Shown: piece after piece, positions 1 through 8,421 of the stretch | How the letters are laid out: the number at the start of each line of letters is the position of its first letter | How positions within the stretch are numbered: the first letter of the stretch is position 1 | Origin: Rhodocyclaceae bacterium | Lineage (GTDB): Bacteria; Pseudomonadota; Gammaproteobacteria; Burkholderiales; Rhodocyclaceae | Direction: 5' to 3' | DNA length: 32,537 nt | Assembly: GCA_024709955.1 (NCBI GenBank) | Contig: JANJVS010000054.1 | Location: 1-32,537 of the forward strand | The notes under the pieces: generated by a model | Databases searched by the model: none | Seen by the model: only the letters and a program-made list of their open reading frames with translations | What the model was told of the DNA's origin: nothing | Position numbers and translations under genes: made by a program

Positions 1-495
1 CTGGTTCAGGTCGGGCACCAGGAAGTAGGGGTCGTAGCCGAAGCCGCCCGCGCCGCGCGGCGTGTCGATGATCTCGCCGTGCCACTCGCCCTCGCAGATG
101 ATCGGTTGCGGGTCGTCGGCGTGGTGCACGAACACCAGCACCGCGACGTAGTGCGCGCGGCGATCCGCCTGGCCCCGCAGTTCGGCGATCAGCTTCTGGT
201 TGTTCCTGTCGTCGGACTTGGGTTCGCCGGCGAAGCGCGCCGAATACACGCCCGGCGCGCCGCCGAGCGCCCTGACGCAGATGCCCGAGTCGTCGGCGAG
301 CGCCGGCAGGCCGGTGAGCCTGGCCGCGTGGCGCGCCTTGGCGAGCGCGTTCTCGACGAAGGTGACGTGCGGCTCCTCGGCCTCGGGGATGTTGAAGTGG
401 GCCTGGGGCAGCACTTCGATGTCTACCTTGGCGAGCATCTGGGCAAACTCGCGCAGCTTGCCGGCGTTGTTGGAGGCGAGGACGATCTGTTTCAT
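1..495 (-). CDS. rdgB: RdgB/HAM1 family XTP/dITP diphosphatase (3' part cut by window edge)
   Basis: Minus-strand translation from 495 gives [90 protein letters not shown]..., with RdgB-type [10 protein letters not shown] and ADDSG motifs; start overlaps the rph stop (ATGA). Confidence 0.95.
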   Translation of the reverse strand, partial: MKQIVLASNNAGKLREFAQMLAKVDIEVLPQAHFNIPEAEEPHVTFVENALAKARHAARLTGLPALADDSGICVRALGGAPGVYSARFAGEPKSDDRNNQKLIAELRGQADRRAHYVAVLVFVHHADDPQPIICEGEWHGEIIDTPRGAGGFGYDPYFLVPDLNQ

Positions 496-1217
496 TTGAT
501 CTCCAGTGCGGCCTTCTGCGCCGCGACGATTGCGCCGATGCCCTTGTCCGCCAGCGCCAGCAGCGCGTCGAGTTCGGCGCGCGTGAAGGGCGCGCCCTCG
601 GCGGTGCCCTGGATCTCGACCATGCCGCCGGCGCCGGTCATGACGACGTTCATGTCGGTGTCGCAGTCCGAGTCTTCGCTGTAGTCGAGGTCGAGCACTG
701 GCGTGCCGCCGACGATGCCGACCGAGACGGCGGCGACGAAGTCCTTCATCGGGTGGGCCGGCAGCTTGCCGGCGGCGACGAGACCGGACAGCGCGTCGTG
801 CAGCGCCACGCAGGCGCCGGTGATCGAGGCGCAGCGCGTGCCGCCGTCGGCCTGGATGACGTCGCAATCGAGCGTGACCTGGCGCTCGCCGAGGGCGGCG
901 AGGTCGGTGACGGCGCGCAAGCTGCGGCCGATCAGGCGCTGGATCTCCTGGGTGCGGCCCGACTGCTTGCCCTTGGCGGCCTCGCGGTCGGTGCGCGTGT
1001 GCGTCGAGCGCGGCAGCATGCCGTATTCGGCGGTGACCCAGCCCTGGCCCTTGCCCTTGAGGAAGGGCGGCACGCGCTCTTCGACGCTGGCGGTGCACAG
1101 CACCTTGGTGTGGCCGAATTCGACCAGCACGCTGCCCTCGGCGTGGCGCGTGTAGTGGCGGGTGATGGTCAGCGGGCGCAGCGCGGCGGGGGCGCGGCCG
1201 TCGGTTCTCTGGTTCAT
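492..1217 (-). CDS. rph: Ribonuclease PH
   Basis: 241 aa; [75 protein letters not shown] is typical RNase PH. Confidence 0.97.
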   Translation of the reverse strand: MNQRTDGRAPAALRPLTITRHYTRHAEGSVLVEFGHTKVLCTASVEERVPPFLKGKGQGWVTAEYGMLPRSTHTRTDREAAKGKQSGRTQEIQRLIGRSLRAVTDLAALGERQVTLDCDVIQADGGTRCASITGACVALHDALSGLVAAGKLPAHPMKDFVAAVSVGIVGGTPVLDLDYSEDSDCDTDMNVVMTGAGGMVEIQGTAEGAPFTRAELDALLALADKGIGAIVAAQKAALEIK

Positions 1218-2089
1218 GTCTGCTCCTTGGCGCGCAGGCGGGCGCGGATGGTTTCGATGGCGCGGTTGATTTCGTCGTCCGAACAGTGGCCGTAAGCACC
1301 GGGCAGGGTCGCGCCCGGATCGACGGACGGCGGGCCGGGATCGCCGATGCGGTAGTTGTCGGCCCAGGCCAGCACGATCAGCGACAGGTTGTCGCCGCCC
1401 GGACCGGCGCGGGATTCTACGCGGTCGAGCAGGTCCGGCGCGGCGCGCAGCGGATCGCCGGCGGACAGCGCGGCGAAGGCCTCGTCGGGCAGCGTCCCCC
1501 AGACGCCGTCGCTGCAGAGCACCACGACGTCGCCGCGCATCAGCGGTGTCTTGCGCGAGATGTCGACGCGCGGCGGCTGCTCGCCGCCGAGGCAGCTGGT
1601 GAGGATGTTGCGCTGCGGATGGCCGCGCGCGTCGCGTTCCGTCAGCAGGCCGTCGTCGATCAGCGCCTGCGCACGCGAGTGGTCGCGCGTGCGCGCCAGC
1701 ACCTGGCCGCGCCGCAGCACGTAGAGGCGCGAATCGCCGGCGTGCGCCCAGGTGGCGCAGCTATCCTGCACGACGCAGATGGTGCAGGTGGTGCGCGGCG
1801 CATCGACCAGCTGGCGCAGGCCGCCTTGGGCGCGGATCGCGGCGTGGGCGCCCTGCATCGCCGCCGCGAGGAAGGCGGCGACGTCGGTCAGCCGCGGCCG
1901 CGCCGCCTGGTCGAAGGCGGCGACGACGCTGCGCACGGCGGCTTCGGCCGCCACCTCGCCGTGGCCGTGGCCGCCCATGCCGTCGGCGATCACCATCAGC
2001 AGCGCCTCGGCGGTGTGGCGGTAGCCGAGGCGGTCCTCGTTGTTGGTCCGTCCGCCGATGCGGCTGTCCTGGAAGATGGAGAACTTCAT
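1214..2089 (-). CDS. PP2C-family serine/threonine phosphatase
   Basis: 291 aa; [41 protein letters not shown] and [12 protein letters not shown]2C motifs. Confidence 0.93.
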   Translation of the reverse strand: MKFSIFQDSRIGGRTNNEDRLGYRHTAEALLMVIADGMGGHGHGEVAAEAAVRSVVAAFDQAARPRLTDVAAFLAAAMQGAHAAIRAQGGLRQLVDAPRTTCTICVVQDSCATWAHAGDSRLYVLRRGQVLARTRDHSRAQALIDDGLLTERDARGHPQRNILTSCLGGEQPPRVDISRKTPLMRGDVVVLCSDGVWGTLPDEAFAALSAGDPLRAAPDLLDRVESRAGPGGDNLSLIVLAWADNYRIGDPGPPSVDPGATLPGAYGHCSDDEINRAIETIRARLRAKEQT

Positions 2090-2105
2090 CGCCGGTCGCT
2101 CATCT

Positions 2106-2131
2106 CACCGTGCCGCCGGCGCCGAGTTTTT
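2106..2131 (+). repeat. Dispersed ~25-bp repeat, copy 1
   Basis: CACCGTGCCGCCGGCGCCGAGTTTTT, exact reverse complement of 30278-30303. Confidence 0.75.
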
Positions 2132-2143
2132 CCGGTGGGCGCT

Positions 2144-3055
2144 TCATTCCGCCACCGGGTCGGCTTGGTCGGGGGCATCTTGCCTGGGCTGCGCCAGCAT
2201 GCGCTGCAGGGCGAACACGCTCTGCGGTCGCGCCAGCGGATCGAGGCGCATGCACTGGTCGATGGTTTCCAGCAGTTGCCGCGAATACTTGCCGGTCCAG
2301 CGCGCGGTGGCCGGCACCAGTTCGTCCTTGAGCAGGCGCGCGTCGGCGGGCTGGGGCGCGGCGGCGGCGAGGCAGGCGTACATGCTGGCGCCGACGGCGT
2401 AGATGTCGGTCCATGGACCCTGCCCCGGCTGGTTGCCGTACTGCTCGGGGGCGGCGTAGCCCGGCGTGTAGGTCGGGCGCAGCTCGGGATCGGACTGGCA
2501 GAGCGTCTGGCGCGCGGCGCCGAAGTCGATCAGCACCGGCGAGCCGTCGGTGCGCAGGTAGATGTTCGAGGGCTTGATGTCGAGGTGCAGCAGCTTGTTG
2601 GCATGCACCACGCGCAGGCCGGAGAGCAGGCGCGCGAACACGCCGCGCACGAAGCTCTCGCGCAGCTCGCCCCGGTGCTTGCGGATCTGCTCGTGCAGGG
2701 TGCGTCCCTGCTCGTAGCGCATCACCAGGTAGACGGTGTCGTTGGCGCGCAGGAAGTTGATGACGCGCACGACGTTGGGATGGTTGAGGCGCGCCAGCGC
2801 GATGCCTTCCTCGTAGAAGGCCATCATGCCGCTCTGGTAGGCGGCGCGGTTGGCGGCGGAGACTTGCGGCACCAGGCCGACGCTGCGCAGCGCCAGCGCG
2901 TTGGGCAGGTATTCCTTGATCGCCACCGGCGTGCCGCGGGGATCGTAGGCCAGGTAGACGATGGAAAACCCGCCCATCGACAGCTGGCGTTCGAAGCGGT
3001 AGCCGTCGATCACGTGACCTGGCGGCAGCGGCTGGTTGAGTTGGGGCGGCGGCAT
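2144..3055 (-). CDS. Serine/threonine protein kinase
   Basis: 303 aa; VAIKEYLP (Lys), HLDIKPSNIYL catalytic loop, IDFGAAR (DFG), YAAPEQY motifs. Confidence 0.93.
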   Translation of the reverse strand: MPPPQLNQPLPPGHVIDGYRFERQLSMGGFSIVYLAYDPRGTPVAIKEYLPNALALRSVGLVPQVSAANRAAYQSGMMAFYEEGIALARLNHPNVVRVINFLRANDTVYLVMRYEQGRTLHEQIRKHRGELRESFVRGVFARLLSGLRVVHANKLLHLDIKPSNIYLRTDGSPVLIDFGAARQTLCQSDPELRPTYTPGYAAPEQYGNQPGQGPWTDIYAVGASMYACLAAAAPQPADARLLKDELVPATARWTGKYSRQLLETIDQCMRLDPLARPQSVFALQRMLAQPRQDAPDQADPVAE

Positions 3056-3153
3056 GGCGGCCCCATTCTAGTGCCTGCCGCCGCAAAGGCGGGATGCGCG
3101 GAACGGGCGTTTCAAGTAAGCTCGCGCGATCGACCATTCCACGGACCACGTCC

Positions 3154-4023
3154 ATGAGCATCCATAGCATGACCGGCTATGCCGCCCTCGACCGGGATCT
3201 TGGCGCGGCCAACCTGCATCTTGAACTGAAGAGCGTCAACGGCCGTTTCCTCGACCTCAACTTCCGCTGCGGCGAGGAGCTGCGCTTCCTCGAAATGCCG
3301 CTGCGCGAAAGGCTTGCCGCCGCCATCGGCCGCGGCAAGCTCGACTGCCGGCTCTACCTGCAGCCCAACAGCGGCGCCGCGCCGCGGCTGACGGCGAATT
3401 TCGAGCTGGTGGGCCAGCTGGCCGGCCTCGACGCCGAGATTCGCGGCGTGCTGACCGCGGCCGCGCCGCTCTCCGTCGCCGACGTGCTGCGCTGGCCGGG
3501 CGTGCTGGCGGCCGAGGCGGTTACGCCGGAACGCCTGCAGAGCGAATGCTTCGCCCTGCTCGACGCCGTGCTGGGCGAATTCCTCGCCAGCCGCGCGCGC
3601 GAAGGCGCGCGCCTGGCCGAGGTGCTGCGCGAGCGCGCCGCGCGCATGCGCGCGGCGGTGGCGCAGGTCGAGCCGATGGTGCCGGCCGCGATCGGCGACT
3701 ACACCGAGCGGCTCGCCGCCAGGTTGCGCGAGGCGGTGGCCAACCTCGACGAGGAGCGCATCCGCCAGGAGATCGGGGTGTTCGCCGCGAAGATCGACGT
3801 CGCCGAGGAGCTGGCGCGCCTGGTCGCCCACCTCGACGAGGTGGAGCGCGTGCTCGCCAAGGGCGGCGCCGTCGGCAAGCGTCTCGACTTCCTGATGCAG
3901 GAACTCAACCGCGAGGCCAACACCCTGGCGTCGAAGTCGGTTTCCGGGCCGGTGACCGCGATCGCCCTCGAACTCAAGCTGCTCATCGAGCAGATGCGCG
4001 AGCAGGTGCAGAATCTCGAATAG
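3154..4023 (+). CDS. yicC: YicC/YloC family endoribonuclease
   Basis: MSIHSMTGYAALDRDL...LKSVNGRFLDLNFRC...KRLDFLMQELNREANTLASKS; ATG at 3154 chosen over the longer ORF start. Confidence 0.95.
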   Translation: MSIHSMTGYAALDRDLGAANLHLELKSVNGRFLDLNFRCGEELRFLEMPLRERLAAAIGRGKLDCRLYLQPNSGAAPRLTANFELVGQLAGLDAEIRGVLTAAAPLSVADVLRWPGVLAAEAVTPERLQSECFALLDAVLGEFLASRAREGARLAEVLRERAARMRAAVAQVEPMVPAAIGDYTERLAARLREAVANLDEERIRQEIGVFAAKIDVAEELARLVAHLDEVERVLAKGGAVGKRLDFLMQELNREANTLASKSVSGPVTAIALELKLLIEQMREQVQNLE

Positions 4024-4031
4024 GCGCGGCG

Positions 4032-4056
4032 CACCGTGCCGCCGGCGCCGACTTTT
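4032..4056 (+). repeat. Dispersed ~25-bp repeat, copy 2
   Basis: CACCGTGCCGCCGGCGCCGACTTTT, one mismatch to copy 1 over 25 bp. Confidence 0.75.
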
Positions 4057-4113
4057 GGCCCGCCCGTGGATTTAAGCTAATCTTCCGACTATTGCGAAAG
4101 TACTGACGCCGCC

Positions 4114-4764
4114 ATGAATCTCAATCCCCACCCCCAGTTGGAGCCCACCTCCGCCGGCGCCCTCTTCATCATCTCGGCGCCCTCCGGCGCGGGCAAGACG
4201 ACGCTCGTCAAGCTGCTGATGGAACGCGACACCGGCATCCGCCACTCGATTTCCTATACCACGCGCCAGCCGCGCCCCGGCGAGCAGGACGGCCGCGAGT
4301 ACCACTTCATCGACATCGCCACCTTCTCGGCGATGCGCGACCGCGGCGAGTTCCTCGAATGGGCCGAGGTGCATGGCAACTTCTACGGCACCTCGCGCAC
4401 CTGGCTGCTCGACGAGATGAAGGCCGGCCGCGATACCCTGCTCGAAATCGACTGGCAGGGCGCCCAGCAGGTGCGCGCGCTGATTCCCGGCGCGGTGGGC
4501 ATTTTCATCGTGCCGCCGTCGATCGGCGAACTCGAACGCCGCCTGCGCGCGCGCGGCCAGGACAGCGAGGATGTGATCCAGCGCCGCGTCGCCGCCGCGC
4601 TGGGCGAGCTGCGCCATGTCGACGAGTTCGATTTTGTTATAATCAACAACAACTTGCAGGAGGCATTGGAGGATCTCGCCGCGGCTGTGCGCGCCTCCCG
4701 TCTGGATTTCGCGCGGCAGCTCGCCCGCCACCCGGACACCTTCAGCTTTCTTTCATCCCACTGA
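4114..4764 (+). CDS. gmk: Guanylate kinase
   Basis: IISAPSGAGKTTLVKLL P-loop, ISYTTRQPRPGEQDGREYHF. Confidence 0.97.
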   Translation: MNLNPHPQLEPTSAGALFIISAPSGAGKTTLVKLLMERDTGIRHSISYTTRQPRPGEQDGREYHFIDIATFSAMRDRGEFLEWAEVHGNFYGTSRTWLLDEMKAGRDTLLEIDWQGAQQVRALIPGAVGIFIVPPSIGELERRLRARGQDSEDVIQRRVAAALGELRHVDEFDFVIINNNLQEALEDLAAAVRASRLDFARQLARHPDTFSFLSSH

Positions 4765-4782
4765 ATTGCAAAAGGATTCGCC

Positions 4783-4989
4783 ATGGCTCGCGTTACCGTC
4801 GACGATTGCATGAAGCATATTCCCAACCGTTTCCAGATGACCCTGGCCGCCACTTACCGCGCCCGCCAGATCACCATGGGCAGCACGCCCCAGGTGGAGG
4901 TGGACCGCGACAAGCCCACCGTGCTGGCTTTGCGCGAACTGGCCGAAGGCAAGTACGGCGCAGAGATTCTCAACCGCAGCCAGGCCTGA
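4783..4989 (+). CDS. rpoZ: RNA polymerase omega subunit
   Basis: 68 aa [29 protein letters not shown]; gmk-rpoZ-spoT synteny. Confidence 0.97.
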   Translation: MARVTVDDCMKHIPNRFQMTLAATYRARQITMGSTPQVEVDRDKPTVLALRELAEGKYGAEILNRSQA

Positions 4990-5020
4990 GCGCCATGCAC
5001 TAGGGCGGGGAACATCAAGC

Positions 5021-7285
5021 ATGGCGGCGGCCACGTCTTCCCCCCCCTTGAGCGCATCCGCGCCGGCGCCGCGCCCGGCGCGGAACCTCGACGAACCGCC
5101 GATCATCCCCCTCGACATGCATCCGCCGATCGACCTGGCGGAGGACTTCGAGCATTTCCTCGCGCAGCTGCGCGCCTATCTCAAGCCGGAGGACGTGGAC
5201 CAGGTCGCGGCGGCCTACCACTTCTCGGCCAACGCCCATCGCGGCCAGTTCCGTTCCAGCGGCGATCCCTACATCTCCCATCCGCTCGCCGTGGCCGAGA
5301 CGCTCGCCCACTGGCGGCTCGACCCTCAGGCGCTGATCGCCGCCCTGCTGCACGACGTGATGGAGGACACCGCCATCACCAAGGCGCAGATCGCGCAGGA
5401 CTTCGGCAAGGTGACGGCCGAGCTCGTCGATGGCGTGTCGAAGCTCGACCGCCTGGAGCACCAGTCCTACGAGGAGGCGCAGGCGGAGAACTTCCGCAAG
5501 ATGCTGCTGGCGATGGCGCAGGACGTGCGCGTCATCCTCATCAAGCTCGCCGACCGGCTGCACAACATGCGCACCCTCGACGCGGTGCGACCGGACAAGC
5601 GCAAGCGCGTCGCGCGCGAGACCCTCGACATTTACGCGCCGATCGCCAACCGTCTCGGTCTCAACACGCTTTACCGCGAGATGCAGGAGCTCGCCTTCCG
5701 CAATCTGCACGCGATGCGCTACCGCGTGCTGGCGAAGGCGGTGCGCGCGGCGCGGGGGAACCGCCGCGAGGTGGTCGGCAAGATTCTCGCCGCGATCGAG
5801 CAGCGCCTGCCGGAGTGGCATATCGCGGCCGAGATCATGGGGCGCGAGAAGCACCTCTACGGCATTTACCGCAAGATGCGCGACAAGCACCTCACCTTCT
5901 CCCAGGTGCTCGACATCTACGGCTTCCGCATCGTCGTGCACGACGTGCCGACCTGCTACCTGGCGCTCGGCGCGCTGCATGCCCTGTTCAAGCCGGTGCC
6001 CGGCAAGTTCAAGGATTACATCGCGATCCCGAAGGCGAACGGCTACCAGTCGCTGCACACCACGCTGATCGGTCCCTATGGCACCCCGGTCGAGCTGCAG
6101 ATCCGCACGCGCGAGATGCACCATGTCGCCGAGTCCGGTGTCGCCTCGCACTGGCTCTACAAGGACGAGCAGTCGCTCTCCGAGCTGCAGCGCACCACCC
6201 ACCAGTGGCTGCAGTCGCTGCTCGAACTGCAGACGGCGTCCCACGATTCGGCCGAGTTCCTCGAACACGTCAAGGTGGATCTTTTCCCCGGCGAGGTCTA
6301 TGTGTTCACGCCGAAGGGCAAGATCCTCTCGCTGCGCCAGGGGGCGACCGCGGTGGACTTCGCCTACGCCGTGCATACCGACATCGGCAACCGCTGCATC
6401 GCCTGCAAGATCAACTACGAGCACATGCCGTTGCGCACCGAGCTGCGCAACGGCGACCGCGTCGAGATCGTCACCGCGCTCAACGCCGCGCCCAACCCGA
6501 ACTGGCTCGGCTTCGTCAAGACCGGCAAGGCGCGCGCGCAGATTCGCCACTTTCTGAAGAACAAGCAGAACGAGGAATCGGCGGCCCTCGGCCATCACCT
6601 GCTGTCCCAGGCCCTGCATGGCCTCGGCCACCGCATCGAGGAACTCGGCGCGTCCGCCTGGCAGCGCTTTCTCAACACCTTTTCCGGCAAGAGCCAGCAG
6701 GAGGTACTCACCGACATCGGCCTCGGCAAGCGCCTGCCGGCGATCGTCGCGCGCCGCCTGCTCGACGGCAGCGCCGCCGGCGGGCCGGTGGCCCAGGCCG
6801 CCGGCGCCATCCCGGTCCGGGGCAGCCAGGGCATGGCGATGCGGCTCGCCAGCTGCTGCCGGCCGATTCCCGGCGATCCGATCATCGGCGTCATCCGCGC
6901 CGGCGCGGGCCTGATCGTGCATACCCACGACTGTCCGGCGCTGCGCGGCAACAAGGTCGGCCGCGGCCCCGGCGGGCGCAAGGAATGGGTGGACGTCGAA
7001 TGGGACCCCAACGCCGTCGGCCCCTTCGAGGTGCTGGTGCGCGTCGTCGCGCAGAACAGTCCCGGCGTGCTGGCGCGGCTGGCGGCCGCCATCGCCGAGC
7101 ACGGCATCAACATCACCAACGTGCGCATGGACGCGGACGACGGCGCGACGACGGCGCTGTATTTCACGCTGCAGGTGCATGGCCGGGTGCATCTGGCGCG
7201 TATCCTGCGCAGCCTGCGCCGCCTGCCGGCGGTGACGCGCATCACCCGGCTCAAGGAAGATCAACCCACCCGGAACCATAGCTAA
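5021..7285 (+). CDS. spoT: Bifunctional (p)ppGpp synthetase/hydrolase, RelA/SpoT family
   Basis: 754 aa; HDVMEDT (HD), GFRIVV and KDYIAIPKANGYQSLHT (synthetase), TGS domain with KGKILSLRQGATAVDFAYAVHT, C-terminal ACT. Confidence 0.95.
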   Translation: MAAATSSPPLSASAPAPRPARNLDEPPIIPLDMHPPIDLAEDFEHFLAQLRAYLKPEDVDQVAAAYHFSANAHRGQFRSSGDPYISHPLAVAETLAHWRLDPQALIAALLHDVMEDTAITKAQIAQDFGKVTAELVDGVSKLDRLEHQSYEEAQAENFRKMLLAMAQDVRVILIKLADRLHNMRTLDAVRPDKRKRVARETLDIYAPIANRLGLNTLYREMQELAFRNLHAMRYRVLAKAVRAARGNRREVVGKILAAIEQRLPEWHIAAEIMGREKHLYGIYRKMRDKHLTFSQVLDIYGFRIVVHDVPTCYLALGALHALFKPVPGKFKDYIAIPKANGYQSLHTTLIGPYGTPVELQIRTREMHHVAESGVASHWLYKDEQSLSELQRTTHQWLQSLLELQTASHDSAEFLEHVKVDLFPGEVYVFTPKGKILSLRQGATAVDFAYAVHTDIGNRCIACKINYEHMPLRTELRNGDRVEIVTALNAAPNPNWLGFVKTGKARAQIRHFLKNKQNEESAALGHHLLSQALHGLGHRIEELGASAWQRFLNTFSGKSQQEVLTDIGLGKRLPAIVARRLLDGSAAGGPVAQAAGAIPVRGSQGMAMRLASCCRPIPGDPIIGVIRAGAGLIVHTHDCPALRGNKVGRGPGGRKEWVDVEWDPNAVGPFEVLVRVVAQNSPGVLARLAAAIAEHGINITNVRMDADDGATTALYFTLQVHGRVHLARILRSLRRLPAVTRITRLKEDQPTRNHS

Positions 7286-7294
7286 GGAGGAAAC

Positions 7295-7480
7295 GTGGCC
7301 TACGAATCGGAACACACGAAGTTCATGCGCGAGTGGCTCGCGCGGCACCCCGAGGAGCTCGAAATCCAGCGCAGCGGGCGCGCCCTCTGGTGGGACCGCG
7401 GCGCGCGCGACCTCGACGAGCAGCAGCGTCTGGCGGCGGCGAAGGTGCCGCAGAAGCCGTATTACTACGATGTCAATTGA
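7295..7480 (+). CDS. DUF3460-type small protein
   Basis: GTG start after AAGGAGG; MAYESEHTKFMREWLARHPEELEIQRSGRALWWDR, 61 aa. Confidence 0.8.
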   Translation: MAYESEHTKFMREWLARHPEELEIQRSGRALWWDRGARDLDEQQRLAAAKVPQKPYYYDVN

Positions 7481-7504
7481 TTGATCAGCCAAGGAGGTAT
7501 CGCC

Positions 7505-7810
7505 ATGAAACTCGCGCACATCACCCTGTTGGCCGCCGGCATCGCGCTGGCCGGTCCCGCCGCCGCCGATCTCAAGCTCGCTCAGAAGGAGGGCTGCCTC
7601 GGCTGCCACACGGTGGACAAGAAGCTCGTCGGGCCGGCCTGGAAGGACGTCGCCGCCAAGTACAAGGGCGACGCCGGCGCCGAGGCCAAGCTGCTCAAGA
7701 AGGTGCGCGAGGGCGGCAAGGGCGTCTGGGGCGACATCGTCCAGCCGCCCAACACCACCACCTCGGACGCCGATCTCAAGACCCTCGTCAAGTTCGTTCT
7801 CGCCCTCTGA
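7505..7810 (+). CDS. Small class I c-type cytochrome (c551/c552-like)
   Basis: 101 aa; signal peptide, CLGCH heme motif, VGPAWKDVAAKY, GGKGVWGDIVQPPN; ATG at 7505 after AAGGAGG. Confidence 0.9.
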   Translation: MKLAHITLLAAGIALAGPAAADLKLAQKEGCLGCHTVDKKLVGPAWKDVAAKYKGDAGAEAKLLKKVREGGKGVWGDIVQPPNTTTSDADLKTLVKFVLAL

Positions 7811-7839
7811 CGGGCGGCGCGCCGCCGCCGGCGCCACGG

Positions 7840-7865
7840 AAATCCCGCCCGGCATGGGCGGGTTT
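7840..7865 (+). terminator. Probable rho-independent terminator of the cytochrome gene
   Basis: CCCGCCC-GGCAT-GGGCGGG stem followed by TTT, ~30 nt after the stop. Confidence 0.65.
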
Positions 7866-8010
7866 CCCCTCTGGCATCTCTGCCAGTCTGGCCGCAATCC
7901 CCTTCCCATCAGCCTTTGCACCGATCGTCCGCGCCCTGGGCGCGGGGCGCTGCCCGCCGTCGCGTGCGCCGATGGGGATTCCCGAGCGTCAGGCTCGACA
8001 TTTCAATTCC

Positions 8011-8024
8011 TTGATAGCCGTCAA
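8011..8024 (+). promoter_or_regulatory. FNR/Dnr-like box upstream of napD
   Basis: TTGATAGCCGTCAA, 9/10 to TTGAT-N4-ATCAA; TAGGAT -10-like hexamer at 8047-8052 fits a -41.5 (class II) position. Confidence 0.7.
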
Positions 8025-8123
8025 TCTAATCGCCTGACCCGGGCAATAGGATGCGCGGGTCGCCATTCCCCCATGGCGCACGGGGTTGTTCTTTGACTGG
8101 GGTAGTCGGCAAGGGTCACGGCC

Positions 8124-8384
8124 ATGAATATTTCTAGCGTCATCGTCATTCCGCATCCGCAGCAGATCGAGGCGGTGCGTCGCCGTCTCGAGGAAATCGC
8201 CGGCGTCGAGGTGCATGCCGTGTCGCCGGAAGGCAAGACCATCGTGACCATCGAGGGCGATGGCGACCGCGAGACCACGCGCATCTTCGAACACATCGGC
8301 CAACTGGACGGCGTGCTGTCGGCGTCCATGGTCTATCACCAAAACGAATCCGATCCAGAAATGGAAATCTCAGTGGAGGCTTAG
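8124..8384 (+). CDS. napD: NapD chaperone for nitrate reductase
   Basis: 86 aa; [45 protein letters not shown]; directly precedes napA. Confidence 0.93.
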   Translation: MNISSVIVIPHPQQIEAVRRRLEEIAGVEVHAVSPEGKTIVTIEGDGDRETTRIFEHIGQLDGVLSASMVYHQNESDPEMEISVEA

Positions 8385-8421
8385 CCCGCCAGGCGATGCC
8401 GCAACGACAAGGAGGTCTGCA

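Noticed and set aside
1286-3157. 623-aa plus-strand ORF across the PP2C and kinase genes
   Set aside because: Antisense to two well-supported CDS; composition is non-protein-like.
7478-7494. TTGATTGATCAG near the end of the DUF3460 ORF as an FNR site
   Set aside because: Half-sites separated by 2 nt rather than 4; overlaps a stop codon and Shine-Dalgarno region.
5015-7921. 968-aa minus-strand ORF antisense to spoT
   Set aside because: GC-driven shadow ORF without recognisable motifs.
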